Below are positions 26,311 through 34,972 of a stretch of DNA of 64,000 nt, piece after piece (position 1 is the stretch's first letter; each line of letters starts with the position of its first letter). The translations under genes were made by a program, and so were the position numbers. The stretch spans positions 868,001 to 932,000 of the forward strand of contig NZ_CP110629.1 in the NCBI RefSeq assembly GCF_026153455.1, read 5' to 3'. Below the pieces are notes generated by a model that was not told the DNA's origin, searched no databases, and worked only from the letters and a program-made list of their open reading frames with translations. The stretch is from Marinimicrobium sp. C6131 (GTDB lineage Bacteria > Pseudomonadota > Gammaproteobacteria > Pseudomonadales > Cellvibrionaceae).

Positions 26311-27300
26311 TCAGGCTTTCAGTTCGGGCGTCGTGTCCACCAGCCAGGCCGCTGTGCCGATCAGCGCTGACTTGTCGTGCATGATGATGTTGAGCGGAAT
26401 CCGGCCAACGTAACCGCTCATCGGCCCTTTGTGCTGGTAACGCTTGACCAGGTCGGAGCCATCAATGAATTCTGCCAGTTTGGGCGCAATCCCGCCGCCA
26501 ATATAGACGCCACCCTGAGCGCCCAGGCACAGTGCACGATCGCCTATCGCGCTGCCCAACATGGCGCAGAACAGCTCCAGCGCTTCGCGGCACAGGGGGT
26601 CTTCACCGCTTTGACCTTTGTTGGCCACGTCGGCCGGTTCGTAATTCTGTACGGTTACACCGTCGATCTCGGCCAGGGCCTGATAGATACGGACCAGGCC
26701 TTTGCCGCAAATCAGGGTTTCCACCGACACGTGGTCCTGCTTTTTCAGCAGATTCTGGAGAATGGCAATTTCACGCTCATTGCCCGGGGCGAAGTTGGTG
26801 TGTCCGCCCTCGGTGGGGACAATTTTCCAACGATCGCCGCAGGGTACCAGTGCCGCCATGCCGAAGCCGGTGCCGGGACCCAGAATCAACATGGGAGCAT
26901 TTGCATCAGTCTCGCCGGTGACCAGTGGCTTGAGCATGTCGCCCTTGAGGTGAGGGGTGGCGTAGGCGAGGGCGGCAAAATCGTTGATAACGTCCAGGGC
27001 GCGCATGCCCAGCAGATCGCGCAGCTCGTCAATCCCGAACTCCCAGTCCAGGTTGGTCATGCGCACCCGGCCATTATGAATGGGGCCGGCAATGGCAAAG
27101 CAGGCGAAATCCGGCAGGGTGACGCCGGCCACTTCGGCATAGGCGTGAACCATTTTATCCAGGCTGGGATAGTCGGCACAGCGCAGGCTGTGTTGATGCC
27201 TGGCGGTAAAGTCGGGCGGCGTTGCGCAGGCGCCGGCAATCTCAACCAGACCGAAGCGGGCGTTGGTACCGCCAATATCCGCAACCAGAATAAAGCTCAT
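26311..27300 (-). CDS. glk: Glucokinase
   Basis: 329-residue hexokinase-fold enzyme phosphorylating glucose with ATP in the cytoplasm. Phosphate-binding ADIGGTNARFGLVE at the N-terminus, catalytic Asp in NDFAALAYA, ILGPGTGFGMAALV and the glucose-binding EGGHTNFAP; C-terminal GGVYIGGGIAPK. The type is non-ROK Glk as in E. coli. Expression appears to start from a promoter overlapping operator O2 (27400-27428). Convergent with the LacI-family gene. Confidence 0.95.
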   Translation of the reverse strand: MSFILVADIGGTNARFGLVEIAGACATPPDFTARHQHSLRCADYPSLDKMVHAYAEVAGVTLPDFACFAIAGPIHNGRVRMTNLDWEFGIDELRDLLGMRALDVINDFAALAYATPHLKGDMLKPLVTGETDANAPMLILGPGTGFGMAALVPCGDRWKIVPTEGGHTNFAPGNEREIAILQNLLKKQDHVSVETLICGKGLVRIYQALAEIDGVTVQNYEPADVANKGQSGEDPLCREALELFCAMLGSAIGDRALCLGAQGGVYIGGGIAPKLAEFIDGSDLVKRYQHKGPMSGYVGRIPLNIIMHDKSALIGTAAWLVDTTPELKA

Positions 27301-27399
27301 AGTGGTCCCCGTTGTGTGCCGTTCCTGCTAGCCTGTCGCTGTTGGGGGCAGGCAGTCGCTGTTCTTGGATAATCGGTTGCCCGACTGAAAAGTGGAGTG

Positions 27400-27428
27400 A
27401 GTCTACGAGCGGTTGACAGCGCTGTCAA
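27400..27428 (-). promoter_or_regulatory. glk promoter with operator O2
   Basis: TGACAGCGCTGTCA at 27414-27427, identical to O1 and O3. On the minus strand TTGACA (27428-27423) is followed after 17 bp by TAGACT (27405-27400), directed at glk about 100 bp downstream. The repressor would cover the -35 box. Confidence 0.8.
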
Positions 27429-27781
27429 TAATTCTGGCATATCACCCCACAAATGTGGCGTTAAAATATACATGATGATGGATTTCTGACCTGTTTGTGC
27501 TCGCGAATTGATGCTTGAGCGAGCCGTCCCGTAATCCGAGTATAGCGGGTATTTGCGCTGTAACCGGTAACATTTTGTTTTTTTAAAAAATGTGGTATTG
27601 TCACTCAAAACGCGGACAGGAAAGTTAGCGATGATCGCCGTAAGGCAGGCATAATCAGCCTTACAAGATAAGCAGGGTAGGAGAAACAGGCTGTAAACGG
27701 TTACATGCCAAAATTTATCCTACTTTTTCAGCGATTACTGGCAAAAGGATTGTGAGTTTAAGGTTTTGTTGAAGTAGGGTG
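27429..27781. other. Operator-rich non-coding region between glk and the sRNA
   Basis: No supported gene. Two further CG-centred near-palindromes occur, TGTAACCGGTAACA at 27559-27572 and TGTAAACGGTTACA at 27692-27705. Each has two mismatched positions and could bind another LacI/GalR-type regulator. A hairpin GTAAGGC / GCCTTAC (27640-27646 and 27658-27664) lies between them. Confidence 0.4.
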
Positions 27782-27810
27782 TTGACAGCGCTGTCAGCCC
27801 TCAGTAAAGT
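27782..27810 (+). promoter_or_regulatory. Promoter with operator O3, upstream of predicted sRNA
   Basis: TTGACA (27782-27787), 17-bp spacer, TAAAGT (27805-27810). The perfect operator TGACAGCGCTGTCA (27783-27796) covers the -35 and half the spacer. Predicted transcription start is near 27817. Confidence 0.7.
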
Positions 27811-27816
27811 AAATAC

Positions 27817-27974
27817 AGAATTTGTGGTCGAGGCAGGGTGGTCTCGACCGGTGAGGCGCCGAAGAGGGCAAACATGCCGCTCCTGGTCAATCACCACGAT
27901 CTCTCACCCTCGATGTCTGGTTGATGCATCGAGGTCTCCCTCTTGCCCTTTACATCTGTAAAGGGCTTTTTTTT
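27817..27974 (+). ncRNA. Predicted LacI-controlled small RNA
   Basis: About 158 nt between a good promoter and a strong terminator, with no gene within 220 bp downstream. It folds into separate stems: GGTCGAG / CTCGACC (27826-27832 with 27843-27849), CCTCGATG / CATCGAGG (27908-27915 with 27927-27934), and the terminator stem with eight T. Unpaired stretches such as CACGATCTCTCACC could pair with mRNA. It contains a 16-codon frame (27874-27924, MPLLVNHHDLSPSMSG) behind AGAGGG, so a leader peptide or dual-function RNA is possible. No known family recognised. Confidence 0.6.
27945..27974 (+). terminator. Rho-independent terminator of the predicted sRNA
   Basis: Perfect 10-bp stem GCCCTTTACA / TGTAAAGGGC with a 2-nt loop closing, followed by eight T. 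Confidence 0.93.
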
Positions 27975-28197
27975 GTCTGCAATTTCTTCCTCAACCTTTC
28001 TTCCCACCGCGTCATCTAGTGGTTTGACTCATTAACTGGCATAATCGGCGGCTTTCTGATCCAGGACACTCCCGCCAGGTTCTCGCCTGTCCGGGCAATT
28101 CCGCGTTTTGCGCCTGAGTTTGGGTGATCGGCCTAACGTTCACCGGCTACTGACATCGGGCCTATAGAGTAGAACCGTCAACTGTTCGAGGAATCCC

Positions 28198-29310
28198 ATG
28201 CAACCACAGGTCAAGCCCCGCAATCCCAACTTTTCTTCCGGTCCCTGCAGCAAGCGCCCGGGATACGACGTCAGTCAGTTGGACGTTTCCACCCTGGGCC
28301 GTTCCCATCGTTCCGGGCTGGGCAAGGCGGCGCTCAAGCGCGCCTGCGAAGACACCGCGCGCCTGCTGGGATTGCCGGAAGGCTACCGGGTGGGTGTGGT
28401 GCCGGCCTCGGATACGGGTGCCGTTGAAATGGCCATGTGGTCGATGCTCGGACAGCGTCCGGTGGACGTCATGCAGTGGGAGTCTTTTGGTAAAGGTTGG
28501 CTGACCGACATTACCAAGCAATTGAAACTGAAGGATGTCACCCCGCTGGAAGCCGACTACGGCTACCTGCCGGATCTGACCAAGGTCAATTTTGATCACG
28601 ACGTCATCTTTACCTGGAACGGTACCACTTCTGGAGTGAAGGTACCCAATGGCGACTGGATTGCCGATGACCGCAAGGGGCTGACCATCTGTGATGCGAC
28701 CTCCGCCGTGTTCGCCATGGAGCTGCCGTGGGAAAAGCTTGATGTGGTTACCTTCAGCTGGCAGAAGGTGTTGGGGGGCGAGGGCGCCCACGGTATGCTG
28801 ATTCTGGGTCCGCGTGCCGTAGAGCGTCTGGAAAGCTACACGCCGGACTGGCCGCTGCCGAAGATTTTCCGCATGACCAAGGATGGCAAGCTGATCGAGG
28901 GGATTTTCCGCGGCGAAACCATCAATACGCCTTCCATGCTCTGTGTCGCGGACTACCTGGACGCGCTCGACTGGATCGACCGCATCGGTGGCGTGAGCGA
29001 AGCGATTCGTCGCTCGGAGGCCAACCTTGAAGTACTGTCCACGTTCGTTGAACAGAACGACTGGATTGAATTCCTGGCCAAGGAGCCGGGTACCGTCTCC
29101 AACACCAGCGTGTGCTTTACCCTCGACGCCGAACCGGAGCGGGTCAAAGCCATGGTCAAGCTGCTGGATCAGGAAGGGGTGGCCTACGACATCGGCGCCT
29201 ACCGCGACGCGCCTCCGGGCCTGCGTATCTGGTGTGGAGCCACCGTAGAGACTGCGGATATTGAAGCGCTGCTGCCCTGGTTGACCTGGGCCTACGAACA
29301 GACCGCCTGA
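28198..29310 (+). CDS. serC: Phosphoserine aminotransferase (serC_2 type)
   Basis: 370-residue class V PLP aminotransferase converting 3-phosphohydroxypyruvate to phosphoserine. Opens with RNPNFSSGPCSKRPGYD; the PLP lysine is in TFSWQKVLGGEGAHGML. It is the longer type found in alphaproteobacteria and methanogens rather than the 360-residue E. coli SerC. Cotranscribed with serA 47 bp downstream. The 223 bp between the sRNA terminator and this ATG show no convincing promoter. Confidence 0.88.
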   Translation: MQPQVKPRNPNFSSGPCSKRPGYDVSQLDVSTLGRSHRSGLGKAALKRACEDTARLLGLPEGYRVGVVPASDTGAVEMAMWSMLGQRPVDVMQWESFGKGWLTDITKQLKLKDVTPLEADYGYLPDLTKVNFDHDVIFTWNGTTSGVKVPNGDWIADDRKGLTICDATSAVFAMELPWEKLDVVTFSWQKVLGGEGAHGMLILGPRAVERLESYTPDWPLPKIFRMTKDGKLIEGIFRGETINTPSMLCVADYLDALDWIDRIGGVSEAIRRSEANLEVLSTFVEQNDWIEFLAKEPGTVSNTSVCFTLDAEPERVKAMVKLLDQEGVAYDIGAYRDAPPGLRIWCGATVETADIEALLPWLTWAYEQTA

Positions 29311-29357
29311 GGACGAAACTTCGACAGATACGTCAAAACGACCAGACAGGAAGACCT

Positions 29358-30533
29358 ATGTTCAAAATCAAGACGTACAACAAGATATCCGTCAACGGCC
29401 TGAACCGCTTCGGTCGCGACCATTACGAAGTCGCCAGCGACATCAATGAGCCGGATGCTTACATTCTGCGCAGTCACAAGCTGCACGATGAGTCACTGCC
29501 GACGAGTGTTTGTGCGGTGGCTCGCGCGGGCGCGGGCGTGAATAATGTGCCGGTGGCGGAGTACACCAAAAAAGGTGTGGTGGTATTCAATACCCCCGGC
29601 GCCAATGCCAATGCGGTAAAAGAGCTGGTGCTGGCGGGTATGCTGCTGGCATCGCGCGGCATTATTCCGGGCATGAACTACGTTCAGACGCTGACCGACA
29701 TGAACGATGCCGACGAAATGAGCAAATTGCTGGAAAAACAGAAGTCCAACTTCGCCGGCTCCGAGCTGATGGGCAAAACTCTGGGGGTTGTGGGCCTGGG
29801 TGCCATTGGCTCTCTGGTGGCTGAAACCGCTCTGGCTCTGGGTATGAACGTGATCGGGTACGACCCGGCACTCTCGGTTGAGGCCGCCTGGCGCCTGCCC
29901 AGTCAGGTGGGGCGGGCAGACAACCTGCAGTCGCTACTGAGCCGCTCGGATTTCATCAGTCTGCATGTACCGGCTATTGAGGCTACCAGGCATCTGATCA
30001 ATGATGAATCGCTCAAATCCGTGAAGCAGGGCGCGGTGCTGCTCAACTTTGCACGGGACGCGATTGTCGAACCGGAAGCGATTGTACGTAGCCTTGATGC
30101 CAAGCGGCTGCGGCAGTATGTGTGTGATTTTCCGGAGCCCTGCCTGCTGTCCCGGGATGATGTTTATGCCATGCCGCACATCGGTGCCAGCACCCTGGAA
30201 GCAGAAGACAACTGTGCCGTAATGGCAGCCGAGCAACTCAAGGGCTACCTGGAGCACGGCAACATCCGTAACTCGGTGAACTTTCCGGAAGTCAGTATGG
30301 AACGGACCGGTGATCTGGGGTCGCGCCTGACCTTCAGTAACGAGAACGTGTCCGGTGTGTTGGGTCATGTGCTGTCGGTTCTGGCTGATCACGACATCAA
30401 CGTCATCGATATGGTGAACAAAAGTCGCGGCGACATCGCCTATAACATCATTGATCTGGAGCAGGCACCCACCGAAGCGGTGGTGCAGGCCGTCTCGTCC
30501 GTCGAGCACGTGATCTCCGTGCGCGTGGTGTAA
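29358..30533 (+). CDS. serA: D-3-phosphoglycerate dehydrogenase
   Basis: 391 residues; first step of serine synthesis. NAD-binding Rossmann motif VVGLGAIGSLVAETALALG, catalytic Arg region ARAGAGVNNVPV, Glu region in FARDAIVEPEAI and catalytic His in MPHIGASTLEAEDN. The C-terminal ACT domain (about 320-391) suggests serine feedback. Short (type 3) form without the intervening domain. Operon with serC. Confidence 0.93.
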   Translation: MFKIKTYNKISVNGLNRFGRDHYEVASDINEPDAYILRSHKLHDESLPTSVCAVARAGAGVNNVPVAEYTKKGVVVFNTPGANANAVKELVLAGMLLASRGIIPGMNYVQTLTDMNDADEMSKLLEKQKSNFAGSELMGKTLGVVGLGAIGSLVAETALALGMNVIGYDPALSVEAAWRLPSQVGRADNLQSLLSRSDFISLHVPAIEATRHLINDESLKSVKQGAVLLNFARDAIVEPEAIVRSLDAKRLRQYVCDFPEPCLLSRDDVYAMPHIGASTLEAEDNCAVMAAEQLKGYLEHGNIRNSVNFPEVSMERTGDLGSRLTFSNENVSGVLGHVLSVLADHDINVIDMVNKSRGDIAYNIIDLEQAPTEAVVQAVSSVEHVISVRVV

Positions 30534-30541
30534 AAACCGGT

Positions 30542-30568
30542 GCCCGGGCCGTCCAGGCCCGGGCCTTT
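30542..30568 (+). terminator. Probable terminator after serA
   Basis: Perfect 9-bp GC stem GCCCGGGCC / GGCCCGGGC with a 5-nt loop, followed by a weak T stretch (TTTCC). Confidence 0.6.
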
Positions 30569-30730
30569 CCTCAAGCGGAAAACCCTTGCCGCTTTGCCTC
30601 TCCGGCCTTACCGCTTTTTTTTCTCCCTTGGATCCCTCTCGTCCAAAACAAGTAATTCAAGCCGTATTCGCTCCCCATAATTCCTTTTATTTCAAAAGGT
30701 TAGAAAACTCCCTGATCGGATTTATGGCAT

Positions 30731-30746
30731 TGGCACAGGCATTGCT
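30731..30746 (+). promoter_or_regulatory. Sigma54 promoter of flgBCDE
   Basis: TGGCAC-AGGCA-TTGCT matches the RpoN -24/-12 consensus at every key position, 48 bp upstream of the flgB start. FleQ/FlrC-type activation is expected from the system. Confidence 0.9.
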
Positions 30747-30793
30747 TTACTTCAGGTAAGTGTTAATGACTTTGCCGCTTTGGAGTAAAACCA

Positions 30794-31192
30794 ATGGCCA
30801 TATCCTTCGAATCTGCCCTGGGCGTTCATGAATCCGCGTTCAAGCTGCGGGCGCAGCGGGCGGAGCTGTTGGCCGACAACATGGCCAATGTGGATACCCC
30901 CAATTACAAAGCCAAAGATCTGGATTTCCGGCAGGCGCTGGAGGCGCAGACCAGTGGGCGCTCGGGCGTGAATCTCGCGGCGACCCACAATGGTCACCTG
31001 AGTGGCTTTGAAGAAACCGGCCACCCGGATGCCAAATACCGGGTGCCCCAACAGCCTTCCATTGACGGCAACACGGTGGAAGAGCACATCGAACACGCGG
31101 AATACATGAAAAATGCCCTGGATTTCCAGGCCAGCTTTCAGTTCCTGAACGGCAAATTCAAAGGGCTCACCAGCGCGCTGCGCGGCGAGTAA
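30794..31192 (+). CDS. flgB: Flagellar basal-body rod protein FlgB
   Basis: 132-residue proximal rod subunit exported by the flagellar type III apparatus. The conserved rod motif is LLADNMANVDTPNYKAKDLDF in overlapping form at about 24-44, with an axial C-terminal helix (EYMKNALDFQASFQFLNGKF). First gene of flgBCDE behind a sigma54 promoter; flgC follows after 20 bp. Confidence 0.95.
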   Translation: MAISFESALGVHESAFKLRAQRAELLADNMANVDTPNYKAKDLDFRQALEAQTSGRSGVNLAATHNGHLSGFEETGHPDAKYRVPQQPSIDGNTVEEHIEHAEYMKNALDFQASFQFLNGKFKGLTSALRGE

Positions 31193-31212
31193 TCGGGTAG
31201 GGGAGTTACGGT

Positions 31213-31656
31213 ATGTCTCTGGTCAATATTTTTGATGTCGCCGGTTCCGGCATGAACGCGCAGACCGTGCGCATGAACACCACCGCCAGCAACCTGGCCA
31301 ACGCCCAGACCGCCAGTTCCAGCGTGGACCAGGTGTACCGCAGCCGTCAGCCCGTGTTTGCGCAAATGCAGCGCGAAGCACAGCTGAGAATGCAGGGCGG
31401 TGACCAGTGGGCCGAGGAATCCGCCGGCCGCGGCGTCCAGGTGATGGGGATTGTGGAAAGCGATGCGCCGTTGCAGCGCCGCTATGAGCCCGATCACCCA
31501 CAGGCCGACGAAGAGGGCTATGTGTTTTACCCGAACGTCAATCCCGTGGAAGAAATGACCAACATGATCTCCGCCTCCCGTTCGTTTCAGATGAACGTGG
31601 AAGTAATGAACTCCGCCAAACAGATGGTTCAGCGTGCGCTGACCCTCGGCCAATAA
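31213..31656 (+). CDS. flgC: Flagellar basal-body rod protein FlgC
   Basis: 147-residue proximal rod subunit. N-terminal SLVNIFDVAGSGMNAQTVRM and SNLANAQTASSS rod motif; C-terminal NMISASRSFQMNVEVMNSAK helix shared by axial proteins. ATG 31213 with GGGAG upstream. Between flgB and flgD. Confidence 0.95.
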   Translation: MSLVNIFDVAGSGMNAQTVRMNTTASNLANAQTASSSVDQVYRSRQPVFAQMQREAQLRMQGGDQWAEESAGRGVQVMGIVESDAPLQRRYEPDHPQADEEGYVFYPNVNPVEEMTNMISASRSFQMNVEVMNSAKQMVQRALTLGQ

Positions 31657-31679
31657 GGACTGACTGAAGGTACCGAACC

Positions 31680-32396
31680 ATGAACCAGGTCAACAACGAT
31701 AACGCCGCCAACAGCATCCTGAGCAATCTGAACATTGCCAACAAGAACAAGGATGAGGAAAAGAGCAATGAGCTGGGGCAGTCGGCCTTTCTGGAACTGA
31801 TGATCACCCAGATGAACAATCAGGACCCGCTGTCACCGCAGGATAATACCGAATTTATTGCCCAACTGGCCCAATTCAGTTCGGTTGAGGGGTTGGAGCG
31901 ACTGAACAGCAACTTTGAAGATTTCAGTGGAACCTTTCAGTCCAACCAGGCACTGCAGGCGTCGTCCCTGGTCGGCCGTCAGGTCACGGTGCCCTCCGAG
32001 ACAACACAGCTGTTTGAGGGTGGCATCGTCAGCGGTGCGGTCAATCTGGAGTCGTCCGCCAGCGATGTACAGCTTAACGTCTATAACGAAGCCGGATCGC
32101 TGGTTTCCAAAATTCCCTTGGGGGCACAACCGGAAGGAGAGTTGGCTTTCCGGTGGGATGGTCAGAATATGGAGGTCAATGGCGAGCTGCTCGACTGGGT
32201 CGGCAGTGAGGAACCCTTGCCGGCGGGAGATTACCGATTTGAAATGCTGGCTAACCAGAACGGTGATCGCGAGCAGCTTGAAACCGCGCTCAGCGCCAAT
32301 GTGAACAGCGTAACCCTGGGGGATGATGGTCAGCTGACTCTGAATCTCGCCGGAATCGGTGCCGTCAATATCGGCGACGTCAAACAATTCAATTAA
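31680..32396 (+). CDS. flgD: Hook-cap scaffold protein FlgD
   Basis: 238 residues; caps the growing hook and is replaced by FlgK. Conserved N-terminal block SAFLELMITQMNNQDPLSP and EFIAQLAQFSSVEGLERLN. The C-terminal half holds a FlgD Ig-like/Tudor domain (VNLESSASDVQLNVYNEAG; FRWDGQNMEVNG). Confidence 0.95.
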   Translation: MNQVNNDNAANSILSNLNIANKNKDEEKSNELGQSAFLELMITQMNNQDPLSPQDNTEFIAQLAQFSSVEGLERLNSNFEDFSGTFQSNQALQASSLVGRQVTVPSETTQLFEGGIVSGAVNLESSASDVQLNVYNEAGSLVSKIPLGAQPEGELAFRWDGQNMEVNGELLDWVGSEEPLPAGDYRFEMLANQNGDREQLETALSANVNSVTLGDDGQLTLNLAGIGAVNIGDVKQFN

Positions 32397-32428
32397 TCGC
32401 TCCACTGCGTCAAGACGAGGATACAATC

Positions 32429-34777
32429 ATGCCGTTTAACATTGCGCTCAGTGGCATTCGCGCCGCCAGTTCCGATCTGGACGTGACCGGTAATAACATT
32501 GCCAACGCCAGTACGACGGGCTTCAAGTCGTCCCGGGTGGAGTTTGGTGACATCTATGCGGGCAGTATTCTTGGCTCGACGGCCAACACTCCGGGCAGTG
32601 GTGTCAGCCTTCAGAATATTCGCCAGCAGTTCAGTCAGGGGAATCGGAACTTTACCGATAACTCTCTGGATCTGGCGATTAACGGCACCGGCTTTTTCGT
32701 GACCAGCAACGGTGGCGACCGCCAGTATACCCGTGCCGGCGCGTTCGGCCTGGACGATGATGGATTCATGGTGTCCAACGTGGGTGCCCGGTTGCAGGGC
32801 TTTGCGGCCGATGAAGATGGCAACATCAACGGCACCTTGTCAGACTTGCAGGTGGATGTCAGTGTTCAGCCACCACGGCAAACGACGCTGAGTGAAGCGC
32901 GGTTTAACCTTGATTCGAATCAGCCGGTACTGGAGTCGATTGGAACCGAGTTTACAACGGACGGCGCGGTAATCGGTATTGCCCAGCAGGGTTTGCAGGA
33001 GGCGACATCGACCACCACGGATGTGGGCAACATCACCACGCCGATTAACTTTGCGGCCGATCCAACCACCTTTCAGCTCGAGCTGACGGGGTCGTCTCCT
33101 TCGTCCGGTAACGGCACAGTCAACATTACGCTCGATGCCTCTACGGCCAATTCCGTGCAGGATATCGCCAACCTGATTAACAGTGAAATTTTTGGCGCAC
33201 CCTCGCCGATTAACGTGCAGGCGGTGGCAAACGGTAGTCAGTTACTGTTTCAGGATCTGACCGAGGGAGTCAGTTCCACCATCACAGTGAGTGGTGTCAC
33301 CGGGACCAATGACCTGTCAACGGCGCTGGCCGGCGCGCCAGCCAGTGTAGCGGGTATTGCCGAAGTCACCAACGGCTACCTGGCTCAGACGCTTGAGTTT
33401 GAAGGGCCCGACGGTGATGTTTTCAACTTTACCAGTGAGCGGGACGCATCTGCAGCCCAGACCGCCTCGGAGATGAACGCTCTGGCGGGTATTACCGCTT
33501 CGGCTCAAACCAACGCGCGGATCATCGCCGGAAGCTTTGACAATAGTAACAATAACTTTACTTTGAATGGCGTGACATTGACATCCACAACACTGGATGG
33601 TCTGGCTAATGAAATCAACGGTTTGGGGACGTCCCAGTTGGCGGGTATTCGCGCCGAGGTAAACAGCACCGGCGATCTGGAGATTACATCCCGAGTGGGT
33701 GCTGACCTGCGCTTCGGTTTTGGCGGCAGTCAGCCCCCGGGTACGCTGGATGTGATTGGTCGGACGGGTACCGGCATTCAGACAGTCAATACCAATACAG
33801 AGGACGTGGTAGTGGGCGGTAGCCTGACCATTCAGATGGAGGAGGGGTACAGCCTGCTGTCGGCGGAGCCGAGCGTGGGCAATCTGTTTTCGCCTCTGAC
33901 TGATGACAGTTTCTCGGAAGTCGCGATCAACGCTTTTGATCCGGCTGATCAGGGTACCTTCAATCACTCCACCACGTCCACGGTGTACGACAGCCTGGGT
34001 AATCCGCATACTCTCGAGCAGTATTTTGTGCGTCAGCCCTATGACACCAATGACCCGTCCACCTCGCCGAATCATTGGATGATGTACGTTCAGGTGGACG
34101 GTCAGAATGTGGGGGATCCGGATCCGACTCTGCCGGTACCGGAAAACACTCAGCCCACCATGGCATCGTTTAACGTTCACTTTAACAGCGACGGCTCACT
34201 GAACGAAGACCTGACCGATCCCATGTTGATTTCCAACTGGACGCCCAACAATGACGACGGTTCGGCAGCCGGCGCCCTGGGACCGTTGAATGTCCTGCAG
34301 GGCGGTCAGTTGCCTGTTACCGAACCCCCCAGCAGCTCCAACTTTGAAATCAGCCTGGATGGTACCACCCAGTTTGGCTCGAACTTCGGTGTTGAGCGGC
34401 AGGATCAGAATGGTTACACCACCGGTCGACTGTCCGGGGTCGATATCGCCGATGACGGGATTATTTTTGCCCGGTTCACCAATGGTGAGGCGCAGGTGTT
34501 GGGCCAGGTGGCACTCGCCAACTTCAACAATATTGAAGGGTTGAAACCGGTAGGGGATACGTCCTGGGTGCAGACGGCGGATTCCGGTGAACCCGTGGTT
34601 GGCGCTCCGGGCTCTGCCCAGTTGGGCATTATCAATTCAGGTGCTTTGGAAGAATCCAATGTGGATCTGTCCACCCAGTTGGTGAACCTGATCATTGCCC
34701 AACGTAACTTCCAGGCGAGCTCGAAGACCATCGAGACCGCCAATCAGGTGACTCAGACCATCATTAACCTGCGATAA
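32429..34777 (+). CDS. flgE: Flagellar hook protein FlgE (enlarged)
   Basis: 782-residue hook subunit, about twice the E. coli length (402). Both ends are canonical: IALSGIRAASSDLDVTGNNI and ASTTGFKSSRVEFGDIY at the start, and NLIIAQRNFQASSKTIETAN at the end. FlaE-like and FlgE D1 segments are visible (STVYDSLGNPHTLEQYFV). The extra mass is a Thr/Asn/Gly-rich middle (about residues 170-490), likely surface-exposed domains. FlgK, FlgL and FliD are enlarged too. Last gene of its transcription unit; a perfect hairpin follows. Confidence 0.93.
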   Translation: MPFNIALSGIRAASSDLDVTGNNIANASTTGFKSSRVEFGDIYAGSILGSTANTPGSGVSLQNIRQQFSQGNRNFTDNSLDLAINGTGFFVTSNGGDRQYTRAGAFGLDDDGFMVSNVGARLQGFAADEDGNINGTLSDLQVDVSVQPPRQTTLSEARFNLDSNQPVLESIGTEFTTDGAVIGIAQQGLQEATSTTTDVGNITTPINFAADPTTFQLELTGSSPSSGNGTVNITLDASTANSVQDIANLINSEIFGAPSPINVQAVANGSQLLFQDLTEGVSSTITVSGVTGTNDLSTALAGAPASVAGIAEVTNGYLAQTLEFEGPDGDVFNFTSERDASAAQTASEMNALAGITASAQTNARIIAGSFDNSNNNFTLNGVTLTSTTLDGLANEINGLGTSQLAGIRAEVNSTGDLEITSRVGADLRFGFGGSQPPGTLDVIGRTGTGIQTVNTNTEDVVVGGSLTIQMEEGYSLLSAEPSVGNLFSPLTDDSFSEVAINAFDPADQGTFNHSTTSTVYDSLGNPHTLEQYFVRQPYDTNDPSTSPNHWMMYVQVDGQNVGDPDPTLPVPENTQPTMASFNVHFNSDGSLNEDLTDPMLISNWTPNNDDGSAAGALGPLNVLQGGQLPVTEPPSSSNFEISLDGTTQFGSNFGVERQDQNGYTTGRLSGVDIADDGIIFARFTNGEAQVLGQVALANFNNIEGLKPVGDTSWVQTADSGEPVVGAPGSAQLGIINSGALEESNVDLSTQLVNLIIAQRNFQASSKTIETANQVTQTIINLR

Positions 34778-34792
34778 GCGGGCTTAATGAAA

Positions 34793-34839
34793 GTGGGGTA
34801 ACGGCGGATAAGCCGAAGGCGCATCCGCCGTTACCCCAC
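34793..34839. repeat. REP-like palindrome after flgE
   Basis: Perfect 17-bp arms GTGGGGTAACGGCGGAT (34793-34809) and its complement at 34823-34839, with loop AAGCCGAAGGCGC. Inner part equals the REP-like repeat at 10753. It begins 16 bp after the flgE stop and separates the flgBCDE and flgF-L transcription units, so it could terminate or stabilise the first mRNA. Confidence 0.8.
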
Positions 34840-34897
34840 GTCCCGCATCCACCAACCCCCAATCACCACACAACCCCCTCCGCGATTTTTGCCACTC

Positions 34898-34913
34898 TGG
34901 CACCCATCTTGCA
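34898..34913 (+). promoter_or_regulatory. Sigma54 promoter of flgFGHIJKL
   Basis: TGGCAC-CCATC-TTGCA, a full match to the RpoN consensus, 60 bp upstream of the flgF ATG. Confidence 0.9.
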
Positions 34914-34972
34914 ATCCATCCCCCAACGGCCCAAAAAGCGACAATTTTTTCGCACCCATCGGGGGATACACC

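Noticed and set aside
27297..27608. 103-codon minus-strand open frame between glk and the sRNA region
   Set aside because: It covers the glk promoter and operator O2, has no recognisable domain and has low-complexity composition; regulatory DNA is the better reading.
27715..27897. 60-codon minus-strand open frame antisense to the predicted sRNA
   Set aside because: Overlaps the O3 promoter, no ribosome site, no homology-like features.
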